Shown here: in pieces, positions 42,803-51,555 of the stretch | How positions within the stretch are numbered: position 1 is the first letter of the stretch | Layout of the letters: each line of letters starts with the position of its first letter | Origin: Thermohalobaculum xanthum | Lineage (GTDB): Bacteria; Pseudomonadota; Alphaproteobacteria; Rhodobacterales; Rhodobacteraceae | Reading direction: 5' to 3' | Assembly (NCBI RefSeq): GCF_016623495.1 | Contig: NZ_JAEHHL010000001.1 | Span: 930,001-994,000 of the forward strand | DNA length: 64,000 nucleotides | Translations under genes and position numbers: made by a program | Notes under the pieces: model-generated | Database searches by the model: none | The model's input: the letters and a program-made list of their open reading frames with translations, nothing else | Told to the model about the DNA's origin: nothing

Positions 42803-43682
42803 TCCGTCGTCCGAGGGCGAGAACCGGCTTGCCGGCGCACTTTTCAGCCGCGTGCTGGTCGCGCTGACGGGCACGGAAGGGAGCGCCGTTCTGATCGAGA
42901 CCGCCTGCCTCGCCGCGCGCGCGACCGATGCCGAGGTGGCCGGGGTCTATGTCCGCGAGCAGGCGCTCGCCGATCTCGTGGCCCTGCCCTTCGCCACCAT
43001 CCTCGCGCCGGGGCGCGGCGAGGCCGAAACCGTATCGCCAGAGGCCGTCGAACGTGCCTGGGCACGGGCGGAGGCCGCATGCCGAAACGCGCTACACGCC
43101 CTGCTCCCGGCTCGGCCGGCCCCGTTCGAGACCGTCGCGGGCCGGATGGAGGCTGTCATTGCCGGCCGTGCGGCCCCGGGGGACCTGGTCGTCCTCGGCG
43201 CAGGCGCAGGCCTTTGGCCCACGACGTCCGAGGCACTGGTGAAGGCCGCTGCCGCGAATGCGGGTGCTGTTCTCCTGGTCCCCGCCGGCATCTCCCACAG
43301 GAGAGGTCCGATCGTTGCGATCGATGACGGCGACCTTGCGGGTTCGGGCACGGTGCGTCTCGCGGCACGGATCGCGCGTGCCGGTCATCGCCGCCTCGCG
43401 CTGCTTGCGCTCGCAGCGCCCGGGGGGCACGAGGCGCTCGCGGTGCGCGCGCGCACCCTCACGGATGGCCCGTTCTCGCTGCATGGCTGGCCGGTCGACC
43501 GGGCGGACGAGATCGCGGATGCGATCGCGTGCCTTGCGCCGAGCATGGTCGTTGCGGATCTGTCCGGCGCCCCCTTCGAGGGCGGCGGAGCGCTCGAACG
43601 CGCGCTGCGCCGCATCCGTGCGCCCGTCCTGCTGCTGTCGGGGGACGCCGCGCGCCGGATGGCGGGGATTCCGGCGCCCTAG
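42786..43682 (+). CDS. Universal stress protein-like protein
   Basis: A 298-residue protein with two alpha/beta halves. The first half (SRVLVALTGTEGSAVLIETACLAARATDAEVAGVYV; GDLVVLGAGAGLWPT; NAGAVLLVPAG) and second (GPIVAIDDGDLAGSGTVRLAARIARAGHRRLALLAL; MVVADLSG; RAPVLLLSG) resemble tandem UspA domains, which bind ATP or act as stress adaptors. The nucleotide motif GxxGxxxS is poorly kept. The start at 42786 overlaps the Lon-like gene end by 17 bases. The call is from overall pattern and context. Confidence 0.65.
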   Translation: MTTSADPSSEGENRLAGALFSRVLVALTGTEGSAVLIETACLAARATDAEVAGVYVREQALADLVALPFATILAPGRGEAETVSPEAVERAWARAEAACRNALHALLPARPAPFETVAGRMEAVIAGRAAPGDLVVLGAGAGLWPTTSEALVKAAAANAGAVLLVPAGISHRRGPIVAIDDGDLAGSGTVRLAARIARAGHRRLALLALAAPGGHEALAVRARTLTDGPFSLHGWPVDRADEIADAIACLAPSMVVADLSGAPFEGGGALERALRRIRAPVLLLSGDAARRMAGIPAP

Positions 43683-43704
43683 CGGAACCCGCACGCCGCA
43701 CCCG

Positions 43705-45582
43705 TCAGTCGCGGCGGCCTTCAATAACGCCGAGCGTGCGCCCCGGCCCCGAATTCAGGCAGGCCTCGATCTGGGCACGCTCGAGCACCTCTTCCTCTTC
43801 GAGCCGAGCGATCAGGCGCGAAACGGCGTCGCGATTGTCCGCGAGCGCCTTCGTCGCGCGATCTCCCGCCTCGGTGATGAGCGCGGAGACGGCCTCGTCG
43901 ACCCGGGCCGCGGTGCGATCGGCGAAAGTGCGGGGCTGCGCGATCTCGCGGCCGAGGAAGGGGTGCTCCTCGGACTGGCTGAGGTCGACCGGCCCGATCC
44001 CCTCGCCCATGCCCCAGCGCGCGACCATCGAGCGGGCCATCGCGGTTGCGCGGCGGATATCGTCCTCGGCGCCGGAACTGACCGAACCGAGAAAAAGCTG
44101 CTCGGCGGCCCGCCCGGCCAGCATGATGGCCAGCTGCGCGCGCAGATACGACTCGGGAAGGGTATGGCGCTCCTCCTCCGGCAGCATGTGCGTGCCACCG
44201 AGACTCCGCCCGCGCGGGATGATCGTGACCTTGAGCAGGGGGTCAGCGTCCGGCAGGTAGAAGGCGGCCGCTGCGTGGCCGGACTCGTGAACGGCAATGC
44301 GGTGGCGTTCCTCGGGCTGCATCGCGAGGGTGCGGACCGTGCCCATGATCACCCTGTCGCGGGCCTCGTCGAGATGGTGGCGGGTGACTTCGCTGGCGCC
44401 GTCGCGCGCGGCGGCGATCGCGGCCTCGTTGATCAGGTTGCGCAGGTCCGCGCCCGAGAAGCCCGGCGTCGCGCCCGCGATCTCGTCAAGCCTTACTTCC
44501 GCCGCCAACGGCACCTTCTTCGAGTGCACCTCGAGAATCGCTCGCCGCGCGTTCCGGTCGGGCAGCGCCAGCGTCACGTGGCGGTCGAAACGGCCGGGAC
44601 GCAGAAGCGCGGGATCGAGCACATCGGGGCGGTTGGTGGCGGCCAGCACGACCACGGCCTCGCGCCCGGTGAAGCCGTCGAGCTCGGCAAGGATCTGGTT
44701 GAGCGTCTGCTCGCGCTCATCGTGCCCCCCGCCCAGCCCCGTGCCGCGCACGCGCCCGATGCTGTCGAGTTCGTCGATGAACACGATCGCGGGCGCGGCC
44801 TTTCGCGCCGCTTCGAACATCCGCCGCACCCGCGAGGCGCCGATGCCGACATAGAGCTCGATGAAAGCCGAGCCCGAGGTCGAGAAGAACGGAACCCCCG
44901 CCTCGCCTGCCAGCGCGCGGGCCAGCAGGGTCTTGCCGGTTCCCGGAGGCCCCATCAGCAGCACACCGCTTGGCGGACGGGCGCCGAGCCGGGCGAAACG
45001 CTCGGGCTCGCGCAGGAAGTCCACGAGTTCCGAGACCTCCCTCTTCGCCTCGTCCTGCCCGGCGACATCGGTAAAGGTGACGTCCGGGCGCTCGCCGCTC
45101 ACCCGCCAGACCTTCGAGCCGAGAATGTCGCCGCCCGCGCCGGGGAGCCCGCCCATCCGGCGCATCATCAGGAAATAGATGCCGATGATCAGGAGCCAGG
45201 GAAGGAACCACACCAGTGCGCCGCCCTCGCGCGGCGGGGCGTTCCAGATGCCGACGCGCTTCTCCTCGAGCAAAGGGAAGAGCTCCGGATCGCCAATCTC
45301 GGGCGCATAGGCCTTGAGCTTCGGGACACTCTCGCCCGTGCCGGTGCCGATCGAGGGTGTCGCCGTGATCTCGGTGCCGTCGATCTCGACCTCGGAGATC
45401 ACTCCGTCGGCGATCCGCTCCTTGAGGGTCGAGTAGGCGATGGTTTCGGTCGCGGTCCCCGCGCCGTCACCGACCACCGACCGCATCAAGGCGATCGCGA
45501 CGAGGAACATCAGCGCGTAAAGCCACAGGGGCGGCATCGGCGCCTCGCCGTTCTGACCGTCATCCTGCTGCTTGCGTGCCAT
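43705..45582 (-). CDS. ftsH: ATP-dependent zinc metalloprotease FtsH
   Basis: A 625-residue inner-membrane AAA protease. Two N-terminal helices ([16 protein letters not shown] and [18 protein letters not shown]) flank a periplasmic domain; Walker A GPPGTGKT, Walker [12 protein letters not shown], second region of homology [20 protein letters not shown], and zinc motif HESGH are present. GGGAGGACG precedes the ATG at 45582, preferred over 45612. Its C-terminal tail and divergence suggest an accessory FtsH paralogue in a stress block rather than the housekeeping copy, which usually follows tilS; this is inference. It is convergent with the Usp-like gene. Confidence 0.92.
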   Translation of the reverse strand: MARKQQDDGQNGEAPMPPLWLYALMFLVAIALMRSVVGDGAGTATETIAYSTLKERIADGVISEVEIDGTEITATPSIGTGTGESVPKLKAYAPEIGDPELFPLLEEKRVGIWNAPPREGGALVWFLPWLLIIGIYFLMMRRMGGLPGAGGDILGSKVWRVSGERPDVTFTDVAGQDEAKREVSELVDFLREPERFARLGARPPSGVLLMGPPGTGKTLLARALAGEAGVPFFSTSGSAFIELYVGIGASRVRRMFEAARKAAPAIVFIDELDSIGRVRGTGLGGGHDEREQTLNQILAELDGFTGREAVVVLAATNRPDVLDPALLRPGRFDRHVTLALPDRNARRAILEVHSKKVPLAAEVRLDEIAGATPGFSGADLRNLINEAAIAAARDGASEVTRHHLDEARDRVIMGTVRTLAMQPEERHRIAVHESGHAAAAFYLPDADPLLKVTIIPRGRSLGGTHMLPEEERHTLPESYLRAQLAIMLAGRAAEQLFLGSVSSGAEDDIRRATAMARSMVARWGMGEGIGPVDLSQSEEHPFLGREIAQPRTFADRTAARVDEAVSALITEAGDRATKALADNRDAVSRLIARLEEEEVLERAQIEACLNSGPGRTLGVIEGRRD

Positions 45583-45883
45583 CGCGTCCTCCCAACGGGC
45601 GCTCTCGGCCACCTGGAGACCCTATCGTAAGGCGCGGGCCTCCTCGCGCGCATTGACACGCGTCAACACGCGGGCGCGTTGCCGTTCTTGCACCGGCGGG
45701 TCGGTCGAACCGCGGGTCGTCACGGGGCGGCGAATGCGCGCGTTGCGAAACCGCGGCCCCGGCTCGCACAGGGCGGAAGTTGCGATCCATCAACGCCGGG
45801 CGCGACGGGAGCGCGTATGTCTTGCGTTATACCAGATCATGCGGCTCGAAACGCGCCGCGATAACAGATGTAGGGAGGGCAGG
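45583..45883. other. Divergent intergenic region ftsH / lipoprotein
   Basis: About 300 bases between two divergent genes. It contains short purine/pyrimidine patches and should hold both promoters; no hairpin, operator or gene is recognised. Confidence 0.4.
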
Positions 45884-46807
45884 ATGCATCGACGCAGCCT
45901 TCTCCGGCTTCTGGCCGGCACTGTCCTGGCGCCCGGATCGGCCCTCATGGCCTGCGCCCCGGCTTATGACGATGACTACTACTATGGCGGAGGCGGATAC
46001 TACGGCGATCCGTATTACGAGTATTATTATTATCCCGACGTGAACGTTTATTACCACGTCCATACGGGGTATTACTACTGGTATGATCGTCGTTGGGTGC
46101 GCGTGCGCACGCTGCCCGCGCATGTCTATCTGCGGCCTCGCAGCCGGAACGTGATCTATATCCGGGACCGCTACCCCTACCAGAACAACGTGGAGCATCG
46201 GCGGCGCTATCATCGCGACGGAGACGGGCGCAATGATGGCCGCCGCAGCGTCGATCGCGAACGCGACCGCGAAGAGCGGGCCCGGCTGGAGCGGGAGCGC
46301 GAGCGGCGGGCAGAACGGGAGCGGAGCGATCGGGAACGCGACCGGCGCACCGAGCGGGAGCGCAGCGAACGCGAGCGAGAGCGCCGGAACCAACGCGATA
46401 CCGAGCGCAACGAGAGATACGAGCGGGAGCGCCAGCGGGAAGCCGAACGCCAACGGCAAAGGCGCGAACGCGCCGAGCGCGAGCAGGAGCGCGAGGCGCG
46501 CAGGCAGGACCAGGCCGAACGCAAGTCCCAGCGTGAACGCCAGCGAGAAGCGCGAAAGGGCGCGGAACGCGAACGGCAAGCCGACAACGGCCGCGGATCA
46601 CGCAGCCGGGGCGAGACGCAGCGCGAGCGCGCCCGGGAGACGCAGCAGGAGCGCACCGCAAACGCGCAGCGCAACCGTCAGAGCGATCCCTCGCAGCAAC
46701 AACGCCGTGACACGGGGCGCGATCGCTCGAGCGCGGCGGCGCGAAATGGAACGCCGCAGGAGCAGGTCATGCAGGCGAACGGACGCTGGCAACGCGGCAG
46801 GCAGTAG
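45884..46807 (+). CDS. Putative lipoprotein with long Arg/Glu mixed-charge region
   Basis: A 307-residue exported protein. The signal ends in the lipobox LMAC (C24), followed by a Tyr/Asp/Gly-rich stretch (30-65) and YYHVHTGYYYWYDRRWVRVRTLPAHVYL, a motif seen in small secreted proteins of unknown function. Residues about 121-245 are almost entirely Arg, Glu, Asp and Gln (for example RERERRAERERSDRERDRR), predicting a long charged helix or disordered rod; the tail is Gln/Asn/Arg-rich. GGGAGGGCAGG precedes the ATG. Function unknown. It converges with dadA. Confidence 0.7.
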   Translation: MHRRSLLRLLAGTVLAPGSALMACAPAYDDDYYYGGGGYYGDPYYEYYYYPDVNVYYHVHTGYYYWYDRRWVRVRTLPAHVYLRPRSRNVIYIRDRYPYQNNVEHRRRYHRDGDGRNDGRRSVDRERDREERARLERERERRAERERSDRERDRRTERERSERERERRNQRDTERNERYERERQREAERQRQRRERAEREQEREARRQDQAERKSQRERQREARKGAERERQADNGRGSRSRGETQRERARETQQERTANAQRNRQSDPSQQQRRDTGRDRSSAAARNGTPQEQVMQANGRWQRGRQ

Positions 46808-46831
46808 CGCGCCGTCCCGGCGTCCGCCGCC

Positions 46832-48088
46832 TTACTGCCCGTAGCGTTGCGCGGTAAGCCCGTCGAAGTCGATCTCGGGCGTTCGTCCCAGCACCGCGTC
46901 CGCAACGGCGCGGCCCGAACCCGCCGACATCGTCCAGCCGAGGGTTCCGTGCCCGGTGTTCAGGAACAGGTTCGGGTAGCGCGTCGGTCCGATCACGGGC
47001 GTGCCGTCGGGGGTCATCGGCCTCAGCCCGGTCCAGCCCTCGGCCTTCGACACGTCGCCGCCTTTCGGGAACAGGTCCGAGACGACATGACGGACCGTGT
47101 CGGTCGCGTGGCTGCCGAGCTTTCTGTTGTACCCGATGATCTCGGCCTGCCCGGCAACCCGGATCCGGTCGCCCAGCCGGGTGATCGCCACCTTGTGGGT
47201 CTCGTCCATGATGGTGGACTGGGGCGCGGCGGCCGCATCCGTCACTGGCAGCGTGATCGAGTACCCCTTGATCGGGTAGATCGGCAGGCGGATGCCGACG
47301 GTCCGGAGCAGGATCGGCGCGTAGGGCCCCAGGCAGCAGACATAGGCATCCGCCGTCTCGCGTCCCTGGTCGGTGATCACACCGGCGATGTTGTCGCGCT
47401 CGACCGCCAGTTCCTTGATCGTGACGCCATAGCGGAAGGTCACGCCGAGCGTGGCGGCCTTCTCGGCAAGCGCGAGCGTGAACATCCGGCAGTCGCCGGT
47501 GCGGTCGGCCGTCAGGCGCAGGCCCCCGACAAACTTGTCGGCGACATGCGCGAGCCCCGGCTCGGCGGCGATGCAGCCGTCGCGGTCGAGCACCTCGTAG
47601 GGCGAGCCGAACTCGGCCAGCACTTCCTGGTCGGCCTTCGAGGACTTCACCTGCTTCTCGGTCCGGAAGAGCTGAAGCGTGCCCTGTTCACGCATGTCGA
47701 ACTCGAGCGGCACCTCGGACAGAAGATCCGGCAGGACATCGCGACTGTAGTTCGAGATCCGAACCATCCGGCTCTTGTTCAGCCGGTAGGATGCCTCGTT
47801 GCAGTTCATCAGCATCCGCGCACCCCAGGCCCACATGCTGACGCTGAGTAACGGCCAGATGAACAGCGGGCGGTGGCGCATGAACAGCCACTTCACGGCC
47901 TTCATGGGAATGCCGGGCGCGGCCCAGGGCGAGGTCATGCCGTAGCTGAGCTCGCCCGCATTGGCGAAGCTCGTCTCCATGCCGGGGCCCGGCTGACGGT
48001 CGAGAACGAGAACCTCGGCGCCGCCGCGTGCCAGATACCAGGCGGTGGTCACGCCGATGACCCCTGCCCCGAGTACGATGACCTTCAT
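46832..48088 (-). CDS. dadA: D-amino acid dehydrogenase
   Basis: A 418-residue FAD-dependent enzyme that oxidatively deaminates D-amino acids to 2-oxo acids, passing electrons to the quinone pool at the inner membrane. The dinucleotide motif VIVLGAGVIGVTTAWYLA, ETSFANAGELSYG, GLRPMTPDGTPVIGPT and the C-terminal NTGHGTLGWTMSAGSGR are typical of DadA. Length matches. The gene lies 109 bases downstream of a ridA-like gene on the same strand, which fits because the reaction releases reactive imines that RidA hydrolyses. Confidence 0.94.
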   Translation of the reverse strand: MKVIVLGAGVIGVTTAWYLARGGAEVLVLDRQPGPGMETSFANAGELSYGMTSPWAAPGIPMKAVKWLFMRHRPLFIWPLLSVSMWAWGARMLMNCNEASYRLNKSRMVRISNYSRDVLPDLLSEVPLEFDMREQGTLQLFRTEKQVKSSKADQEVLAEFGSPYEVLDRDGCIAAEPGLAHVADKFVGGLRLTADRTGDCRMFTLALAEKAATLGVTFRYGVTIKELAVERDNIAGVITDQGRETADAYVCCLGPYAPILLRTVGIRLPIYPIKGYSITLPVTDAAAAPQSTIMDETHKVAITRLGDRIRVAGQAEIIGYNRKLGSHATDTVRHVVSDLFPKGGDVSKAEGWTGLRPMTPDGTPVIGPTRYPNLFLNTGHGTLGWTMSAGSGRAVADAVLGRTPEIDFDGLTAQRYGQ

Positions 48089-48197
48089 CTTCTTCCCTCC
48101 GGCCCACTAAGTGGGCGTCACCAGGGTATCACCGGCCGGATGCTCTCGGGCCGGCGGTGCGTGCAGCCCGCACGGTCCACCGGCGCTCAAGCGATGC

Positions 48198-48536
48198 TCA
48201 GGCTGCGGCGGTGATGATGATCTCGACGCGATATTTCGGCGCCGCCAGCTTCGCCTCGCCGCAGGCACGGGCGGGGGTGTGCCCCTGGGGCACCCAAGCG
48301 TCCCATACCGCGTTCATCTCGGCGAAATCGGCCATGTCGGCAAGCCAGATCACCGCCTGCAGAATACGCTCGCGGCTGCTGCCCGCCTCGGTCAGGAGCT
48401 TGTCGATCTGCGCGAGGCAGTCGCGTGTCTGCGCCTCGACGCTGTCGCCCTCGCCGACCTGGCCGGCGAGATAGACGACCCCGCCATGCTTGACGATCTG
48501 GCTCATCCGCGGGCCGACATGCAGGCGTTCGATCAT
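48198..48536 (-). CDS. RidA family imine/enamine deaminase
   Basis: A 112-residue RidA-type protein. It shows VYLAGQVGEGDSVEAQTRDCLAQIDKLL, and PARACGEAKLAAPKYRVEIIITA with the arginine that contacts substrate carboxylates. RidA proteins hydrolyse reactive 2-iminoacids made by amino-acid oxidases and dehydratases. AAGGAG stands before the ATG at 48536. Directly upstream of dadA, suggesting a D-amino acid catabolic pair. Confidence 0.9.
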   Translation of the reverse strand: MIERLHVGPRMSQIVKHGGVVYLAGQVGEGDSVEAQTRDCLAQIDKLLTEAGSSRERILQAVIWLADMADFAEMNAVWDAWVPQGHTPARACGEAKLAAPKYRVEIIITAAA

Positions 48537-48714
48537 CGGGGACTCCTTCGCGCAGGGATGGAACCGGGCGGCGCCCGGTGTCGGCGCAATACGCCGCAGC
48601 GCGCTCACTTGAACGCGCCGCGGCGATGAAGGCAAGCCCCTATCGGGCGGGATGGTAGAACCGCTGAAAGGGCGGCGCGCACCGGCGCGCCGCCGGTCCG
48701 AGCCCGGCAACCGC

Positions 48715-49308
48715 TCAGTTGGCCGTTGGCTGCCAGGCAAGCCTTTCGTCGAGCTTGTAGGACCAGGGCAGCCCCGCGTTGCGCCAACCGTTGAGCGTGC
48801 GCTGGCCGCTTGCCTTGTCGCTGTCGCCCTCGAAGCCCTCGACCAGGTTCCAGACATTGGTGAACCCGGCCTCGATCAGCTGCCTCGCGGCGGCGGCCGA
48901 GCGGCCGCCCGAGCGGCACATCACGAAGACCGGGTCCGTCTTACCACGCCCCTCGCGCGCCAGGACGGCCTCGACCTGGGCGACGAAACCGGCGTTCGGC
49001 TCCATTACGTAGTCGCCCTTCTTGCCGTCGAAGCGGTGTGTCGCGATCTTGACCGGGACGTTTGCGTCGATCCCCTCGGGATGACCGACAAACGCGACCT
49101 CGATCGGGTCGCGCACATCGACGAAGACGATCGCGGGATCCGCCTGCAGCGCCGCATGGGCATCCTGTGGCGTCAGGTAGAGGCCGAGCGGCGTCGACTT
49201 TTTCTTGTCCAGGGTCGCGGCATCGACGCTCGAGCGGATGTCGGCGGCGCCCGCCGGAGACGCCAGCGCGATGACGCAGGCGCCGGCCGCGATCACATGC
49301 TTCCACAT
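48715..49308 (-). CDS. Exported rhodanese-domain protein
   Basis: A 197-residue protein with a signal peptide (ACVIALASPAGAA) and one rhodanese domain: FVDVRDPIEVAFVGHPEGI, the catalytic loop CRSGGRSAAAARQL, and GFTNVWNLVEGFEGD. Periplasmic rhodaneses carry persulfide sulfur on the active cysteine. AGAGGAAG lies before the ATG at 49308. It is 40 bases downstream of a DUF2892 gene, so together they recreate the rhodanese plus two-helix arrangement of E. coli YgaP as separate proteins. Confidence 0.88.
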   Translation of the reverse strand: MWKHVIAAGACVIALASPAGAADIRSSVDAATLDKKKSTPLGLYLTPQDAHAALQADPAIVFVDVRDPIEVAFVGHPEGIDANVPVKIATHRFDGKKGDYVMEPNAGFVAQVEAVLAREGRGKTDPVFVMCRSGGRSAAAARQLIEAGFTNVWNLVEGFEGDSDKASGQRTLNGWRNAGLPWSYKLDERLAWQPTAN

Positions 49309-49348
49309 GGTGGTCTTCCTCTGTGTCCTTGAAGGAACGGAAACGGTT

Positions 49349-49543
49349 TCAGCATTCCTTGCAGGTCCGGATCCCGAGGATCGCATAAGCGGGACAGTAG
49401 CGGATGAAGGCCGTGAGAACGGGCACGATCCCGATCCAGCCCCACGGACCGATCTGGCCCCCGATCGCCATGCCGATCAGCAAGAGGCCGAGGACGATGC
49501 GCAGGATGCGGTCGGTGGTGCCGATATTCGTGTCGAACTTCAT
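49349..49543 (-). CDS. DUF2892 (YgaP-like transmembrane) protein
   Basis: A 64-residue inner-membrane protein of DUF2892: N-terminal NIGTTDRILRIVLGLLLIGMAI, then a second helix PWGWIGIVPVLTAFIRYCPAYAILGI and the terminal Cys motif TCKEC. In YgaP this module anchors a rhodanese domain; here the rhodanese is encoded next door. A Crp/Fnr regulator gene precedes it by 75 bases on the same strand. Confidence 0.9.
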   Translation of the reverse strand: MKFDTNIGTTDRILRIVLGLLLIGMAIGGQIGPWGWIGIVPVLTAFIRYCPAYAILGIRTCKEC

Positions 49544-49618
49544 GGCGGGTCTCCTGTACCAACGATTCGCCAGACAGCTTGGCGCATCGGCGCCGTGCCG
49601 TCAGTGACGTCGTCACGC

Positions 49619-50284
49619 TCAGCGCGTGGCGGAGAAGACCTGCAGGGATCCCGGGTCCGCGACACGGATCTCGCCGCGGGTCAGCTTGAGCCAGCCGCGC
49701 CGCTCGAATTCCTTCAGGATGCGCGAGACCACCTCGCGCGCGGTGCCAAGTTCGGAGGCGATCGACTGATGGGTCGCGGCAATCACGCCGCCGGCCGGCG
49801 CACGATCCGCGAGCCAGGAGGCGAGGCGCAGATCGACGCGGTGGAGCAGCAACTCGTCGATCACGTCCACGAGCTCGATGATCCTTTGCGAAAAGACACT
49901 CAGCGCCAGGTCGCGAAACGCCGCTTCCTGCTCGACCAGCTCCCTGAAGGCAACGGCGGGCACGGCGATGGCCTCGACCTCGCCCTCGGCATAGCCATAG
50001 GCTTCGTAGGCGGCGCCCGAGAGCAGGCACGACGTCGTCATCACGCAGCTTTCGCCCGGCGCGACCCGGTAGAGCACGACCGAGCGGCCGCTTGGCCCCA
50101 TGTGCTCGACCCGCACCGCGCCCGAGAGCGCGATCAGGAAGTTCTCGGAGCGATCACCCGGCCCGAACAGCCGATGGCCATCATGGACGCGAACCCGGCT
50201 CGCGCGCGCCGCGATTGCTTTTCGCAGCCGGTCGGACAGTCCCGGCGCCGCGCGTTCCAGCGCCTGTTCGATGGTCTCGCTCAT
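49619..50284 (-). CDS. Crp/Fnr-family regulator with a Cys80-Cys86 pair
   Basis: A 221-residue Crp/Fnr-type regulator: cyclic-nucleotide-binding-like beta roll (about 15-125), dimer helix, and C-terminal HTH (ATHQSIASELGTAREVVSRILKEFERRGWL). It lacks the FNR N-terminal cysteine cluster. Its only two cysteines are C80 and C86 in GESCVMTTSCLLSG, a placement that could form a disulfide or tetrasulfide switch. It heads a unit with DUF2892 and rhodanese genes, suggesting control by reactive sulfur; this is inference. No strong Shine-Dalgarno is seen at the ATG at 50284. Confidence 0.85.
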   Translation of the reverse strand: MSETIEQALERAAPGLSDRLRKAIAARASRVRVHDGHRLFGPGDRSENFLIALSGAVRVEHMGPSGRSVVLYRVAPGESCVMTTSCLLSGAAYEAYGYAEGEVEAIAVPAVAFRELVEQEAAFRDLALSVFSQRIIELVDVIDELLLHRVDLRLASWLADRAPAGGVIAATHQSIASELGTAREVVSRILKEFERRGWLKLTRGEIRVADPGSLQVFSATR

Positions 50285-50563
50285 GCTACCGATTTCGCCA
50301 TGTCGCCCCGGGTGGCCTTGAGAGTGCGCGTGGCCAGCGCAGGTGACAAGGCGCGGAATGCGTAAAGCGGGGTGAGAGACACAAGCCGCGAAGCCGCATC
50401 GCGACAATCCACCCTGCGCAAGCGGCCCATGGCCGGTCCTGTCACCTTCCGTATCCATCACCGTGCCGGCGTTGGGGAAGGACGCGCTGGAGGTCTTCCG
50501 CACTTGGGACACGCTGCTGGCGGGCTCGTCGAAGAGAGCGGCCCGGCACCGGCTTCTCGACGT

Positions 50564-51466
50564 CTAGCCCGTCGCCCTCGAAGCGCCGGAGAACTCGGGG
50601 CCCTTCGGAACATCGGCGCGGGGCCGGTTCGCGAGCTGCCCCACCCATACCGAGGCGAGGACGACCACTGCCCCGCAGATCTGCAGCGACGTCAGCGACT
50701 GGCCAAGCCAGAGCCATCCTAGGATGACCGCGGTCACCGGGCTCATCATCCCGAGCATCGACACGGCACCCGGCTCGATCCGCGCGACGCCCCGGAACCA
50801 GAGCCAATAGGTGACCGCCGCACCGACCAGTCCGAGCCAGACCAGACCCGCGAGATTGGCCGTGCTCAGCGCCGGAAGCGGTGGCTCGAGGACCAGCGCG
50901 ACAGGCAGAAGGATCAGTCCACCGGCGCTGAGCTGCCAGGCAGTGAAGCTCAGCGCCGGCACGGGCGGCTGCCACTTGCGGCTGAGGACGGTCCCGGCCG
51001 CCATCGACGCCGCGCCGCCCAGACCCGCGACAATGCCGATCGGGTCGAGCCTTGCCTCGGGCCCAAGCACCAGGGCAGCGATTCCTAGGATTCCGCAGGA
51101 CGCGGCGAGAACGGCGAGCACCCGCACCGGCGTGCCGAGCAACAGGTTCGAGAGCCCGATCACCAACAGCGCTTGCACCGCGCCGAGCGTCGCCGCGACA
51201 CCGCCGGGAAGCCGGTATGCCGCGACGAACAGGAGCACCCAGAAAATCGCGAAGTTGAACGCGCCGAGCAGGAAGACGCGGCCAAGCCAGTCACGAGGCG
51301 GCAGGCACCGGGTAAAGGCAAGGAGAAGCAGTCCCGTCGGCAATGCCCGAAGAACCGCGAGCGTGATCGGATAACCCGAGGGAAGCGCCTCGGTCGTTAC
51401 GATGTATGTGCTGCCCCAGATGGCGGGCGCCATCGCGGTGAGGAAGATGTCGGCTGGACGCGCCAT
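50564..51466 (-). CDS. EamA/DMT-family transporter
   Basis: A 300-residue inner-membrane exporter-type protein with about ten hydrophobic helices in two EamA repeats (PAIWGSTYIVTTEALPSGYP, ALVIGLSNLLLG; GAAVTYWLWFRGVARIEPGAVSML, TAVILGWLWLGQSLT). Such proteins export amino acids or metabolites; substrate unknown. AGGAGC is only one base before an ATG at 51472 but seven bases before the ATG at 51466, so the latter is the better start. A TTTCAC-N2-GTGAAA palindrome lies 20 bases upstream. Confidence 0.88.
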   Translation of the reverse strand: MARPADIFLTAMAPAIWGSTYIVTTEALPSGYPITLAVLRALPTGLLLLAFTRCLPPRDWLGRVFLLGAFNFAIFWVLLFVAAYRLPGGVAATLGAVQALLVIGLSNLLLGTPVRVLAVLAASCGILGIAALVLGPEARLDPIGIVAGLGGAASMAAGTVLSRKWQPPVPALSFTAWQLSAGGLILLPVALVLEPPLPALSTANLAGLVWLGLVGAAVTYWLWFRGVARIEPGAVSMLGMMSPVTAVILGWLWLGQSLTSLQICGAVVVLASVWVGQLANRPRADVPKGPEFSGASRATG

Positions 51467-51485
51467 GGCCATGCTCCTGCTTGCT

Positions 51486-51499
51486 TTTCACAAGTGAAA
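51486..51499. promoter_or_regulatory. Operator-like palindrome before the EamA gene
   Basis: TTTCACAAGTGAAA, a perfect 14-bp inverted repeat placed 20-33 bases upstream of the EamA start, where a repressor would block transcription. The same TTTCAC-N2-GTGAAA core occurs at 15154-15167. Confidence 0.6.
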
Positions 51500-51555
51500 T
51501 CGGGTGTGGGTGCGCGACGCGGCCGCCCTGAACCTGTGGCCGGTGTCGCGCCTCG

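Noticed and set aside
46210-46674. Arg/Ser-rich frames on the minus strand opposite the RE-rich lipoprotein
   Set aside because: They are complements of the purine-biased RE repeat and have no start-site support.
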